Shown here: piece by piece, positions 11,551 to 21,744 of the stretch
Numbering within the stretch: position 1 is the first letter of the stretch
Layout: each line of letters opens with the position of its first letter
Assembly: GCF_024139115.2 (NCBI RefSeq)
Contig: NW_026943222.1
Location: forward strand, 248,001 to 312,000
Length of the DNA: 64,000 nucleotides
Source of the DNA: Armigeres subalbatus
Lineage: Eukaryota; Arthropoda; Insecta; Diptera; Culicidae
Direction of reading: 5' to 3'
The notes under the pieces: generated by a model
The model's database searches: none
Told to the model about the DNA's origin: nothing
The model's input: the letters and a program-made list of their open reading frames with translations, nothing else
Translations under genes and position numbers: made by a program

Positions 11551-11850
11551 CTTCTTCTTCTTTTTCTTTTTCTTATTAGCATTACATCCCCACACTGGGA
11601 CAGAGCCGCCTCGCAGCTTAAGTGTTCATTCAGCACTTCCACAAATATTAACTGCGAGGTTTCTAAGCCATGTTACCAATTTTGCATTCGTATATCATGA
11701 GGCTAACACGATGATACTTTTTTGCCCAGGGAAGTCGAGACAATTTCCAATCCGAAAATTGCCTAGACCGGCACCGGGAATCGAACCCAGCCATCCTCAG
11801 CATGGTCTTGCTTTGTAGCCGCGCGTCTTACCGCACGGCTAAGGAGGGCC
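11551..11850 (-). mobile_element. tRNA-derived SINE (Feilai-like), copy A, full length
   Basis: On the minus strand the element begins GGGCCCTCCTTAGCCGTGCG, contains a pol III B box (GGTTCGATTCC), and ends in a GAA-rich tail after a GATGTAATGC segment. It is flanked by a perfect 10-base target duplication CGGATATTGT (11541-11550 and 11851-11860). The family name is from general knowledge of Aedes SINEs. The structure and duplication are read directly. Confidence 0.88.
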
Positions 11851-11904
11851 CGGATATTGTACTTTGTTCAAATAGTAAAAATCGGCTTCAAAGCCGCATA
11901 TGGT

Positions 11905-12145
11905 CGGGATTCAGCCAAACCGCACCAAGCGGCTTTTCGCCTGACTTGTGATATTTTGTTCGTTCAAGGACAACGAAAATTGTTTCATAACAATTCAAGC
12001 ATACATTTGCAGCAAGATATCCTCAGTTATGGGGCTGAGGGATATCCAATACGATTTGCGATCAATTAAATCTGATAAACGAAACTTTGAGCAGAAAAAT
12101 CGGTAATTTTTCTTTGGCGCTTGGTATGCTTTGGCTGAACCCCGA
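11905..12145. mobile_element. About 240-bp MITE inserted in LINE B
   Basis: The left end GTCGGGATTCAGCCAAACCG is inverted at the right end as GGTATGCTTTGGCTGAACCC, with a few mismatches. The interrupted LINE codons (AAAGCCGCATATG then ATACAATCG) show that ATATG is repeated at both edges. Comparison with the uninterrupted relative at 36240-36290 makes the insertion unambiguous. Confidence 0.75.
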
Positions 12146-12694
12146 CGATATGATACAATCGATCGGGACCAGCTATGGCAGCTAATGCACGAAAACGGAT
12201 TTCAGGATAAACTGATACGGTTGATCAAGGCGACGATGTATCGGGTGATGTGCGTAGTTCGAGTTTCAGGGGCATTCTCGAGTCCCTTCGAAACGCGCAG
12301 AGGGTTGCGGAAAGGTGATGGTCTTTCGTGTCTGCTGTTCAACATTGCTTTGGAGGGAGTAATACGAAGGGCAGGGATTTGCACGAGTGGTACATATTTC
12401 ACGAAGTCCTTCCAGTTATTTGGTTTTACCGACGACATTGATATCATGGTACGTAACTTTTAGAAGATGGAGGAAGCCTACATCAGACTGAAAAGCGAAG
12501 CTAAACGGATTGGACTAGTCATCAACACGTCAAAGACGAAGTACATAATAGGAAGAGGCTCAAGAGAGGTCAATGTAAGCCACCCACCACGAGTTTCTAT
12601 TGGTGGTGACGAAATCGAGGTGGTTGAAGAATTCGTGTACTTGGGATCACTGGTGACCGCCGATAACGATACTAGCAGAGAAATTCGGAGACGC

Positions 12695-12966
12695 AGGTGA
12701 GGTAGGACACGCGGCTACAAAGCAAGACCATGCTGAGGGTGGCTGGGTTCGATTCCCGGTGCCGGTCTAGGCAATTTTCGGATTGGAAATTATCTCGACT
12801 TCCCTGGGCATAAAAGTATCATTGTGTTAGCCTCTAATATACGAATGCAAAAATGATAACCAGGCTTAGAAACCTCGCAGTTAACAACTGTGGAAGTGCT
12901 TAATGAACACTAAGCTGCGAGGCGGCTCTGTCCCAGAGTGGGGATGTAATGCCAATAAGAAGAAGA
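12695..12966 (+). mobile_element. tRNA-derived SINE, copy B, inside LINE B
   Basis: Same SINE family as 11551, in plus orientation. It has the B box GGTTCGATTCC, CTGGGCATAAAAGTATCAT, and a GATGTAATGCCAATAAGAAG tail. It interrupts the LINE between the codons for REIRRR and IMAGNRTYFGL. The 5' end differs from the consensus, and no target duplication is obvious. Confidence 0.8.
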
Positions 12967-13515
12967 TCATGGCAGGAAATCGAACGTACTTTGGACTCCG
13001 CAAAACGCTTCGAACGAATAGAGTTCGCCGCCGTACCAAACTGACTATCTACAAAACGCTTATTAGACCGGTAGTCCTCTACGGACACGAGACCTGGACG
13101 ATGCTCGTGGAGGACAAACGCGCACTGGGAGTTTTAGAAAGGAAAGTGCTGCGTACCATCTATGGTGGGGTGCAGATAGCGGACGGTACGTGGAGGAGGC
13201 GAATGAACCACGAGTTGCATCAGCTGTTGGGAGAACCATCCATCGTTCACACCGCGAAAATCGGAAGACTGCGATGGGCCGGGCACGTAGCCAGAATGTC
13301 GGAAAGTAATCCGGTGAAAATGGTTTTCGACAACGATCTGACGGGAACAAGAAGGCGAGGTGCACAGCGGGCAAGGTGGATCGATCAGGTGGAGGACGAT
13401 TTGCGGACCCTCCGCAGACTGCGTGGTTGGCGAAGTGCAGCCATGGACCGAGCTGAATGGAGAAGACTTTTATGTATTGCACAGGCCACTCCGGCCTTAG
13501 TCTGGTAATAAATAA

Positions 13516-14390
13516 ATGTACATGGGGCTGAGAAAGAAACCAATCCTAGTGCCTTATAGCCTATGAATTGTGTAACTTTGATTAGCTTAGAAATAGAGAT
13601 TTATTTTAGAACTTGTTTGGAAGAATGTTTTATTTTTCATAAAACAAGTGGAGTTGTAACTCTCAAAAAGCAAGTTTTTTTTTCAGTGTATCGTACCTTG
13701 GAGTAAGATAAACCAAAATCTGCAACCAGACACCTGATAAGACATCTCAGATCATGTAAGGATTGGGAAGCGCCCAGGCAGCAATCGCCGTGCATGAGCC
13801 GAAATGGCCTCCTTACGACTATACAGAAACCCCCGTAGCTGATCCACGCATAATTCTTGAATGAGTAAGTTCAACGTCCATTGCATTCTCTCTACGGGTT
13901 TATCCGAGGCCGTATCTATGCCGCTAACAAGTAGCATGGCATTTCAATAATTTTAGGAACGTGAGCATGATATGACGTGCTTCACCGATTCTACTTCAAA
14001 TTTCCGGGAAGTCTGCAATTCCGAACCTTTATACAACATTCTTGTTCAGACAACACATCTCTGGTTTCAAAAGTACACCTGATCATTTCCCCAGTACAAC
14101 CAATTTGAGCTTCATACATAACTTAAACAAAAGCTTATAATTCTAGCCGCACTTTAAAAATTTTGGTGTTATGGATTCAACAGCTTAGAGTTCATAAGCA
14201 AAAACTTTCCCAGAAGGAAACATTAAAATTTCTACGGAAATAAGTTCCAGTATTTTTTAAATAATATAAAGTTTGTATTTCTGCATAAATATATTACAAA
14301 TATTCACATTCTTTGATTTCTCTAAATATTCTCTGTCGGACATAAAATTAATTTAATATTTGTGTTGGTCTAAGTTGTTCATCATTCGCT
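13516..14390. other. DRC7 intron, unassigned
   Basis: No supported gene or element boundaries. A 61-codon open frame on the minus strand at 13752-13937 has no recognisable motif. Confidence 0.35.
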
Positions 14391-14805
14391 GGAATTAGTT
14401 CGGATTCATTAGAATTAGTTCGGAATACCTTTAGAAATTCTTTTGTAAATTCTTATGGAAATTCCTTGGAAAATCCTTTCGATATTCTATCGAAAATTCC
14501 TTTAGCAGAAATCCTTCACAATTTCCTTTAGTTTTTTTTTTCTTGTAAATATTTGTATGTTCTACCGCGAGAATTCTTTAAAGAATCCTTTCTGAAATTC
14601 CTCCTGAAATACCTTTAGAATTCATTCGGGGACTCATCTTGGAGATTCCCCCAGAAATAATTTTGAAAATTACGCTTACAATTCCTAGGACACGTAATTC
14701 CTTTGTAAAACCATCCGAAAATTCTTTTGAAAATTAATCCAGAAATTTCTTCGAAAGTTCTTCCAGGAACTTCCTTGAAATCTTCAATTATTATACATTT
14801 TTTAA
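14391..14805. repeat. Degenerate short-period AATTCCTTT repeat
   Basis: Loose repetition of phrases such as GAAATTCCTTTxGAAAATTC with a period of roughly 12-20 bases. It reappears at 15545-16230. The copies are strongly diverged. I infer an old minisatellite-like array interrupted by the 14806-15544 segment. Confidence 0.5.
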
Positions 14806-15544
14806 TGCATTTGTACGATCAGGGTAAGAAAGGTACTTATTCCAAAACCGGGGCCATCAATCAATCAGCAGCATAAAGGTGAACACATGTGGGTATTTGC
14901 TTCCAGTTTTCAACATAATATTTTGGAACACATTCAACACATTACTTATCACATTCAAGTCTAACACACAGCGTTTATTAAACTAATTAAAACTTATGAT
15001 TTATTCTTTGAACTTAATTTACTTTTCTTCTTAAATTCTAACACTTCATGCAAAAAACACATATCGATACGTTCTCGTGAAATCAAACATTCAGGCGAGG
15101 CAAATTAGACCGATCCCGGCGAGGTAGATAGTGGCAACTGATCTTCGGTGATGTTCTATCGGTCTATCTAGCAATCCATAGGTAGACGACGCTGTTTTCG
15201 TGCCGTTGAACTGCTGCCGAATCGTTGGTTCTCCCGCTCTCTATTAGCATCACTGCTCCAGTTCGTAGACTCCATCGCTCCATCGTGTCGCCCCATCGTA
15301 TATTGCTCTCCACCGGTCATCCGAATGGCTATACATACTATCGTAGGTTCATACTGCCTGTTTACGTCGTGTTGGTGGTGGCACGTGGTCTACGATTAGT
15401 CTGCGTTGTTGAACCAAATTGTAGCACCGCTTGTACAGTCGTATATTGGTCCACTCATATGCAAACAGCATTCATGAAGAATTTCCGAGCGAATTATCAG
15501 AAGATTTTACAAGCAAAACCTAATTGATTTCCCGAATAAATGCT
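14806..15544. other. Unassigned insertion between degenerate repeats
   Basis: A 740-base segment of different composition, GC-richer near 15100-15450, splits the AATTCC repeat region. It includes a 100-codon plus-strand open frame (15225-15527) without known motifs. It could be an LTR fragment or another mobile element, but no termini were found. Confidence 0.35.
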
Positions 15545-16230
15545 TAGCTCTCTTTAGGCATTGCTTCGGGAATTATTCAGAAATTCCTTTGGAGCTGGAT
15601 AAACTTTTTTTGTCCATAGATCTGAACAGCGATCCATACGTGTTCAATTCTTAAATTTGTTATTTTTTTTCATGTTTGAAAGTTCCCTGATTGTGTCAGA
15701 AATTCTTAGAAAATTCCAGCATTTTTTCCAGGTTTTACAGGTAGTAGTCACCTTGTGGAAATTCTGGAAAATTCCGAAGAACTTTCCATGGCAATTTAAA
15801 AAAGTTTCGTGCCAATTAGAATAAATTTTCGTAGAAATCGAAATTTTTTTCTCATTTTGAAAAATTTCCAGCGGAAAATTTCTGGTGAAAACTCCAGCGA
15901 GTTTCTTGTAAAAACTCCTTAGAGTCTCCCGTGGATGTCCCGATAAATGTTCAGTGTAAATTTGACGAACTATTTTGTTGAGTATTCTGGAGTACAAAAT
16001 TTAGAACAATTTCTCATGAAAATTCTGAAAAGTTTCTCATGCAAATTTTAAATTATTTTTCCCTGAAATTCCAAACAATTTTCCTTGGTAATGACAAAGA
16101 GCTGCAACGTTGTTCCTGTGAAAAATTCGAAAATAATTTACAATAATGAATATTTTGGAAAAAAAATTCTGGAAAAGATGCTCCCGTTGAGGTTTTGAAA
16201 ATGTCCCGAAAAAATGAAAAAAAAATCTTC
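15545..16230. repeat. Degenerate short-period AATTCC/GGAAATTT repeat
   Basis: Continuation of the same type of degenerate repeat as 14391-14805, here mostly TTCCAGxxGAAAATT phrases. No coding content. Confidence 0.45.
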
Positions 16231-16240
16231 GAGAACGTTA

Positions 16241-16433
16241 CACACTTAGTATAAATCGCTGAATTCGGTAAAATTTTACCGAAATCTCAGTTCGGTAAAT
16301 AATTTTACTGATTTTCGGCGATTTTGACAGTTGAACAATGGAAAAAATTACAAAAAATCTGTAAAATAATTACCGAACAGATCTGCTGTTGAGATTTCGG
16401 TAAAATTTACCGAATACTGTAAAATGAGTTAAA
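16241..16433. mobile_element. Decayed CACACTTA/TACCG-type MITE
   Basis: TA then CACACTTAG at 16239-16249 opens a segment rich in CGGTAAA/TTTACCG, the same terminus and internal motif as the elements at 14-1768 and 21553-21744. The right terminus is degraded near GTAAAATGAGTTAAATA. Confidence 0.5.
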
Positions 16434-16505
16434 TATGCATAAAAAATCACCACGCCGATTCACGCCGCCGCCGCCGGTTAAAATCATTTTTGGCGTTGTT
16501 ATATA

Positions 16506-18273
16506 CTGCCGTCGGACGCATAAATGTCACATGTTACAAACGATAAAAATGAGAAAAACGCATTTTAAATTTCAAAATGCATTCATCCTATTATCGCAAA
16601 ATTTCGCTTTTTTATTGACTTCAATGCAATAAACTATAAAATAATATTCATATTCGTTGGGCTGGACTGAAACATTGCCAAAAACAACTATTTTTTCCAC
16701 GTTTTTCTATCAAACCCCGAATGTGACACTTATGCCGCGAAATTCACTGGTCAGGCGAAAAATGTACGCATAATTGTCACACCGTGAACTAAGAGATAGT
16801 TGTTGTTAATTTGTTTTTACATTTCGCGAGCGACGATTGTATTTCTTTGGTGTGATTTTTTGCTGTCGGTAGAAGTGGAACCGGGAATGGAATATCCAAT
16901 ACAAACAATCCAGTGGCGCGGAATCGGAAGAGGACTTCCTCGGGTTCGATTCAAAAAAAGAAACAGGTGATCGTTTTCTGTTTGCATTATTTTCTCTTAA
17001 AGGCTGCTGGTCTTTAATGAAAGCTTTTAGCCTGTTTGTCCCTACATACGAGCATTCCCATTGTCTGCGTGCATTTGGTCCGAGTCAGTCGCACAGCCAA
17101 CGAAATCCTTAGCTGTTTCTTCAAAGTTAATATAAAGTACGCTGTCCTGAAGACAATTATCTTTTGGTTGGATAATTGTTGTTCGCAAAATAAGAACTGG
17201 AATTTATTCCATCACATTACCCTACTCATAAACAGTAATAAAATTCAGGTCGAGCGCATATTGTTAGAGAACGTTGAATCGAGACATACGTTAAAGGCCG
17301 CTGACTTTTTCCATGCGGCGTTTGATTCCAAAATGCGCCAAGAACGAGTCGTCAGTTATGAAAATTTCAAGTCTGTGGTTGGCAATGCAAAGAACAATGT
17401 TGACGTACTTGATATGCAAGCAACTGACTTCTTCAATGCTCACCGTTTTGGAGTATGCGATAAACCACTACGAGCCACGCCCGTACGTGATTCCATGCGA
17501 AAAGTGGTGTTTGAAAAAAAGTCGTAATGAACTTAGATACGCAAACAATATCAACAGTAAATACCTTAAATACTGCTAGTTGTTTTCCAAGAAGGAATTA
17601 ATGTTGGTTGTAAAGGATTCATCCTATTTTGATTTGAAAGAAATGTACGTTGGCAAAATGCTCCTCAAGGAATTGATGAAGAAAAGAAAACTTCTTTAAT
17701 GAAAGTGGTTAAACCTGTTGTTACCGAAGAGGAAAAATCGTTTTTCATTGATCGTCCTCTTTATCCCATTTTTATGATCCTTGAATATTTTAATTATGTC
17801 ACAGTTTCATTCTCTTCTTCACGTTATATTTGGAGAGGTTCTGGACAATATAATACCTCTCCTTTTCTTTCATGGGCAACCGTCCATATAAATTCTGAAA
17901 GTAGGGAAAGACCTTGCATACTTACAAGCCACCCTTCTTAACTATTTACGTGGATTGTAGATGACCTTAAAAGCATGGTATATTTTATGAACGGACCTCA
18001 GGACACATCACGCAGTGCTATGTGTCTTTTTATGTGTTTGTTATATCTCTTTTTTTTAGTATGACAAATATGCGTCCATTTATCCCGGTGTGACAAGTAT
18101 GCGTCCATTTGTTCGAATGTGACAAATTGACTTCAGATTTTTTTCGAGTTTTCTAGAATAAAACCTATGTTTTGACAAACTATTTCAAAAATACGTATCA
18201 AATTATGACGTTAGACATCAAAACCTCAAAAATGTTAGAATGTAACATGTGACATTTATGCGTCCAACGGCAG
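16506..18273 (+). mobile_element. DNA transposon, CTGCCG termini, TATA target, in the 5' LTR
   Basis: The inverted termini CTGCCGTCGGACGCATAAAT and its complement at 18254-18273, extending to about 36 bases, are flanked by TATA on both sides. The uninterrupted LTR at 19940 shows a single TATA at that position. The 1768-bp element carries a broken transposase-like gene. A 76-bp MITE with matching ends lies at 21412-21487. The superfamily is not certain: a TATA duplication, or TA with a TACTGCCG end, are both possible. Confidence 0.85.
17036..17780 (+). pseudogene. Broken transposase-like gene (DNCCSQNKNW family)
   Basis: One frame (17036-17527) contains FWLDNCCSQNKNWNLF followed about 45 residues later by LKAADFFHAAFDSKMR. 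This resembles the D-N-C-x-x-Q-N-K-N-W and A-D-S-F-H motifs of a widespread, poorly named eukaryotic transposase-like family. Further on, another frame gives PQGIDEEKKTSLMKVVKP and EEEKSFF (17660-17745), like the closing helix region of that family. Frames change and stops intervene, so it is not functional. The first aspartate may belong to an RNase H-like catalytic core, but this is inference. Its position within the CTGCCG-terminus element makes it the likely source of that family's transposase. Confidence 0.65.
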
Positions 18274-18503
18274 TATACCAGTTAGTTAAACACATTTCGT
18301 GTTTTCTGTTATACGATAGAGTAAATTCAATGCCTTCTAATCGTACTCATTTGTATCCGATAGCTTCTAAACAGAAGCAATAATAAACGGACTTCAGTCC
18401 ACTTTACATCCTACACAAGATCACTTGTTCACTCTTTAGCTACAGAAAGAATTGTCTGCCCGTTTTCCATTTACATAATACAATTACAAACTTAAACACA
18501 AAA

Positions 18504-19939
18504 GTGGCGACGAGGTGAAATTAGTTTGGCACACAGTGGATTTTTTTGCATATAGGTATATTGCCTTCCACTAACAGATCCTAAAATTTCTGTTATTGTA
18601 TGGTTAGTAGGTATAACTTAATGCAAATGAGTACCGTAAGTAGCCGATACACAAAAAATAGTGAATTTTTGTGAAATTATAGAGAAAAAGCCGCTGTTTT
18701 ATTATTCCGCTACATTGCGAGAAAGCATAATACAAAAACCTTTCCATTTTGTATTGAATATATTTATAGTGAGCCTGTTTTATTTTCATTGATATTTTTA
18801 TATTGTGGAATAAGTAATCTGTTTTCAAAGTATTGTTCTTTTGTTATCAGTAAATTAAATGATTCTTCTCTTTGTACGTTGTCTGATAATAGAGTGGAGA
18901 TTGTTTTTTTTTATCAGAGAGTGGATAGTCAAAGGTCATATTAGAATTGCCGGAATTAAAGTACCTACTTATATTATTTATCGGCGACAGCTGGATTGTA
19001 TAATAGTGTTATTCAAAGAAAATCTAAAGTTTTTAAAGTAGTATTGCAAATAATTTGAACCTAATACACGTTGTGTAAGATGTACTGTGTGTGTGGTGTG
19101 TGTAATGTTGTTGAAAAGTAAAAGTTTTGAATTTTGGTTTTGTTTTTATTATTTTGCTTTTGCGACAGTGTATGATTATAATAAATAGTTCGCTTAATGG
19201 TGATTTGAGGAGCAGACAATGGTTTTTGGATTTAACCAGAATTTTTCGTAAAAGGACTGTAACGATCTCCGTCGAGTTATTTAGTGAAATCTCAGTTTAT
19301 CATAATAACATGAATCAAAACAATAATTGGAAAATATCAAACTTAATACTGAACAGGCACATTCCTGAGTGCGATTATGACGCTTTTAATGAGCTTTTGA
19401 CTGAGAACGTAGTGCACAAGGGTAGAAATCTACAATATTATATTTGGTTGACAAGTGTCATATTTCTCGAATGGTATCTATTGTTTATTAAAAGATTATC
19501 ATTTGGTACTTCACAGAAAAACCTTGGAATTTTCAGTGCAACGGCACTCAGGAAACTAGTACAGATGAGAGACAGAAGGAACGATGAATCCGAACGAATT
19601 CCGAACGGTTTGCAACTACCTATTTACGCAATGTGGAGTAGAGGCGTGATAAGCTCCGGTTATACATCATTCGCATCTGTAGCTGAAGTCGATGGTTCTC
19701 CCAAGAGGATTCGGAAAAGAGAGTCGTGTAACTTCACATCAAAGAATAATGAAGATCAAAATTGCTCACAACATTGTACGACGATGGTCGATGCGAGTTT
19801 TAGTTTTAAAGATCAGTTAAAGATTCAAATGAATTTGAAACAACATTGGACAGTAAAGATTCCATGTTATAGTATAAGCACCTAATTGACAAATGTCAGT
19901 TCTGATATCTATATCAACAGCTCCTAAAGGGATGAGGAT
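18504..19939 (+). other. Interior of the LTR element with a 252-codon open frame
   Basis: This AT-rich interior includes an open frame at 19127-19885. The frame has a hydrophobic start, then MNQNNNWKISNLILNRHIPE, and a basic, serine-rich end (SPKRIRKRESCNF). No zinc knuckle, protease, RT or integrase motif was found. It could be a degraded gag-like protein or chance. I do not name it. Confidence 0.4.
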
Positions 19940-20179
19940 TGTTATATACCAGTATGTTAAACACACTTCGTGTTTTCTGTTATACGACAGAGTAAATTCA
20001 ATGCCTTCTAACCGTACTCATTTGTATCCGATAGCTTCTAAACAGAAGCAATAATAAACGGACTTCAGTCCACTTTACATCCTACACAAGATCACTTGTT
20101 CACTCTTTAGCTACAGAAAGAATTGTCTGCCCGTTTTCCATTTACATAATACAATTACAAACTTAAACACAAAAGGCGT

Positions 20180-20620
20180 GACGCCGAAAACGCCGCCGCC
20201 GCCGACCAAAATTCTGACAAACGCCGCCGCCGTCGATTTTCGGACTGGCGCACACCTCTAATCAGAATTGAACAACAGTCGGTTGCCTTTTTTTCATGTC
20301 GGTTGCGTTTGACGATAGAATATTTCAGATACCGAAATCAAATTCCGCGGAATTTCGTTTCGAACCACTTGAAATGAAATTTTTCGAAATACCGCATATG
20401 CTTAATTTTGCTCGTAAAAATTACACAAAGCAATATTCAATATTCATATCGGTTTTCGCGCTTATTTATCTTATTATTATTTTCTTAGCTTATTTAATAT
20501 CTTTGATTACTGGCTCAAGAAATGTTTAATATTTGAGGTTAATATGTTAACAGTTAGAATTGCTATACGTTGTTGTGTGCGTAAAATTGAACGATTTCTC
20601 ATTGGTGTTTTATGTGGATT
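20180..20620. repeat. GCC-rich and AATTCCGCGGAATT-type repeats
   Basis: CGCCGCCGCCG runs flank the LTR element on both sides (16455-16476 and 20185-20240), showing it landed inside a pre-existing GC-rich repeat. Next comes a segment with CCGAAATCAAATTCCGCGGAATTTCGTTTCG, partially repeated at 22030-22190. Confidence 0.5.
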
Positions 20621-20675
20621 GGCGGAACGTCGACCATTTGAAAAACAACTGTAGCGAAATCATAATCATACTCAC

Positions 20676-20888
20676 AATATAGCCAGTGGTACACTGTGGA
20701 TTGTAAGCAACCTCCTCGCCCATTTCCGATTTGGCTGGTTTGATGAATTCGCGCGTAGAAGCTGTAATGCAATCATCACCATAATGGAATTGTAACACAA
20801 TTCGATTCGCATCAACGTGGCACATTCTGGTGGCAATATCCCGGACGGCTTCCTTCTCCGGGTTACGGTGATACTTTTCCGTTATTTG
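20676..20888 (-). CDS. DRC7: DRC7, internal exon (71 residues)
   Basis: The exon is bounded by a consensus acceptor (TTTCTTTTTCAG) and donor (GTGAGT), with phase 0 at both ends. It reads QITEKYHRNPEKEAVRDIAT, then NRIVLQFHYGDDCITASTRE, and ends CTTGYI. The R-N-P motif followed by a D-x-I-T-A-S-x-R-E-F block is a hallmark of DRC7 just before its C-terminal coiled coil. It joins in frame with the upstream 67-base exon (ends ...CKLT) and the downstream last exon (starts SNPWD). The upstream intron is about 5.3 kb and contains SINEs and fold-back elements. Confidence 0.92.
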
Positions 20889-21407
20889 CTGAAAAAGAAA
20901 AGAAAAGGGAGTAAAACAGTCAGGACGCACTCATGTGAGCTTTAGCGAAAAAGGTGGTACTAGAGTGCAAGAAGGCGCCACAATAAAGAGGGAAAGCTTC
21001 TGCTGGGCTTTTGCTATAAAAAAGCAACGTTAGCTTTGAAAGTTTATTAATTTCGCGTGCCTTGAACTTCGGACGGGAAAAACTTTGCCATTTCCATTTG
21101 GAACGGAGTATGAGGCAGTTTGAATGAGTCGTGGATGAGAGCTTCGTAGTGCGTAATTAAAATTAATTTACAGTTTCTTCAACGTCGAAAAGGATATCCT
21201 GAGATTATTTTTTTAAATGTATTGTTTTTAGATTTACGATGTCACTAGCTTTTCTAATCCTTAACCTATTGAAAGAATTGTTAGGTAAACTTTTTTTTGT
21301 TTCCGCGCAAGGGCCCGTATCATCCTGCAATGCATTGATTTGAGTTTCAAAGTTATATCATGTCATATATGATTAACTTTAAAATAACACTATGTATATA
21401 TATTGTG
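20889..21407. other. DRC7 intron, unassigned
   Basis: No element boundary or open frame with support was seen between the exon and the small TATA-flanked MITE at 21412. Confidence 0.35.
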
Positions 21408-21411
21408 TATA

Positions 21412-21487
21412 CTGCCGTGAATCGCATATCTGTCTCATCTTTGCTGGGTTTCCTATTCGTATGGGACAAATATGCGATTAACGGCAG
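21412..21487. mobile_element. 76-bp MITE of the CTGCCG-terminus family
   Basis: The termini CTGCCGTGAATCGCATAT and ATATGCGATTAACGGCAG form a hairpin. TATA flanks it on both sides (21408-21411 and 21488-21491), exactly as for the 1.77-kb element at 16506. It is probably a minimal deletion or fold-back derivative of that family. Confidence 0.75.
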
Positions 21488-21552
21488 TATATCTCAAAAC
21501 AGTTTTATTGGATACACATGACATGGTTTCAAATCTATACTAATTGAATGTA

Positions 21553-21744
21553 CACACTTATTTTTTTTACCGGGATCTCAACATGTTTTTTACCGAGATT
21601 TTTGTCAAAATTGCTGATAATCAGCAAATAATTTGCCGAAAATCAGTTAACAAACGTCATTTTAGCCGGAATATCAGTTATTTATTTTGCTGGCGCACGG
21701 CTGTGCGGATTTTTGCCGAGCTGAAGAAATAAAAACTAAGTGTG
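21553..21744. mobile_element. 192-bp MITE, CACACTTA termini
   Basis: CACACTTA at the left and TAAGTGTG at the right are each flanked by TA. The interior contains TTTACCG motifs. Same terminus family as the large fold-back element at 14-1768. Confidence 0.75.

Larger units (their letters stand above)
11879..13515 (+). pseudogene. 5'-truncated non-LTR retrotransposon (LINE B) with two insertions
   Basis: After removing two inserts, the plus strand encodes the second half of the reverse transcriptase and the C-terminal domain. It reads in order FKAAY (11886-11900), the DRDQLWQLMHE region (12160), GFTDDIDI at the catalytic site (about 12420), YLGSLVTADN (12640), and RWAGHVARMSESN (13280), ending near TAATAAATAAATG. 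The catalytic FADD of its relative at 35165 is FTDD here. There is a stop after RNF (12461-12463), and the frame is split by a MITE (11905-12145) and a SINE (12695-12966). The 5' truncation is typical of target-primed reverse transcription. The element is dead. Confidence 0.88.
16497..20174 (+). mobile_element. LTR retrotransposon with 5' LTR split by a DNA transposon
   Basis: Two direct repeats of about 235 bases, each starting TGTTATATACCAGT, lie at 19940-20174 and, interrupted, at 16497-16505 plus 18278-18503. The whole is bounded by GGCGT at 16492-16496 and 20175-20179, a 5-base target duplication. A primer-binding-like TGGCGACGAGG follows the 5' LTR, and a purine tract (AAAGGGATGAGGA) precedes the 3' LTR. 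The interior (18504-19939) is only about 1.4 kb and lacks recognisable gag-pol, so the copy is non-autonomous. The LTRs remain similar, with a handful of differences. Confidence 0.82.

Noticed and set aside
11760..11851. Possible tRNA gene (B box GGTTCGATTCC)
   Set aside because: The motif is part of a SINE present four times with the same non-tRNA tail and, for two copies, target duplications.
20296..20529. 77-codon frame with a hydrophobic C-terminal half resembling a membrane segment
   Set aside because: Built on the AATTCCGCGGAATT/TTCGTTTCG repeat also found at 22030-22190. The hydrophobic part reflects AT-rich DNA.
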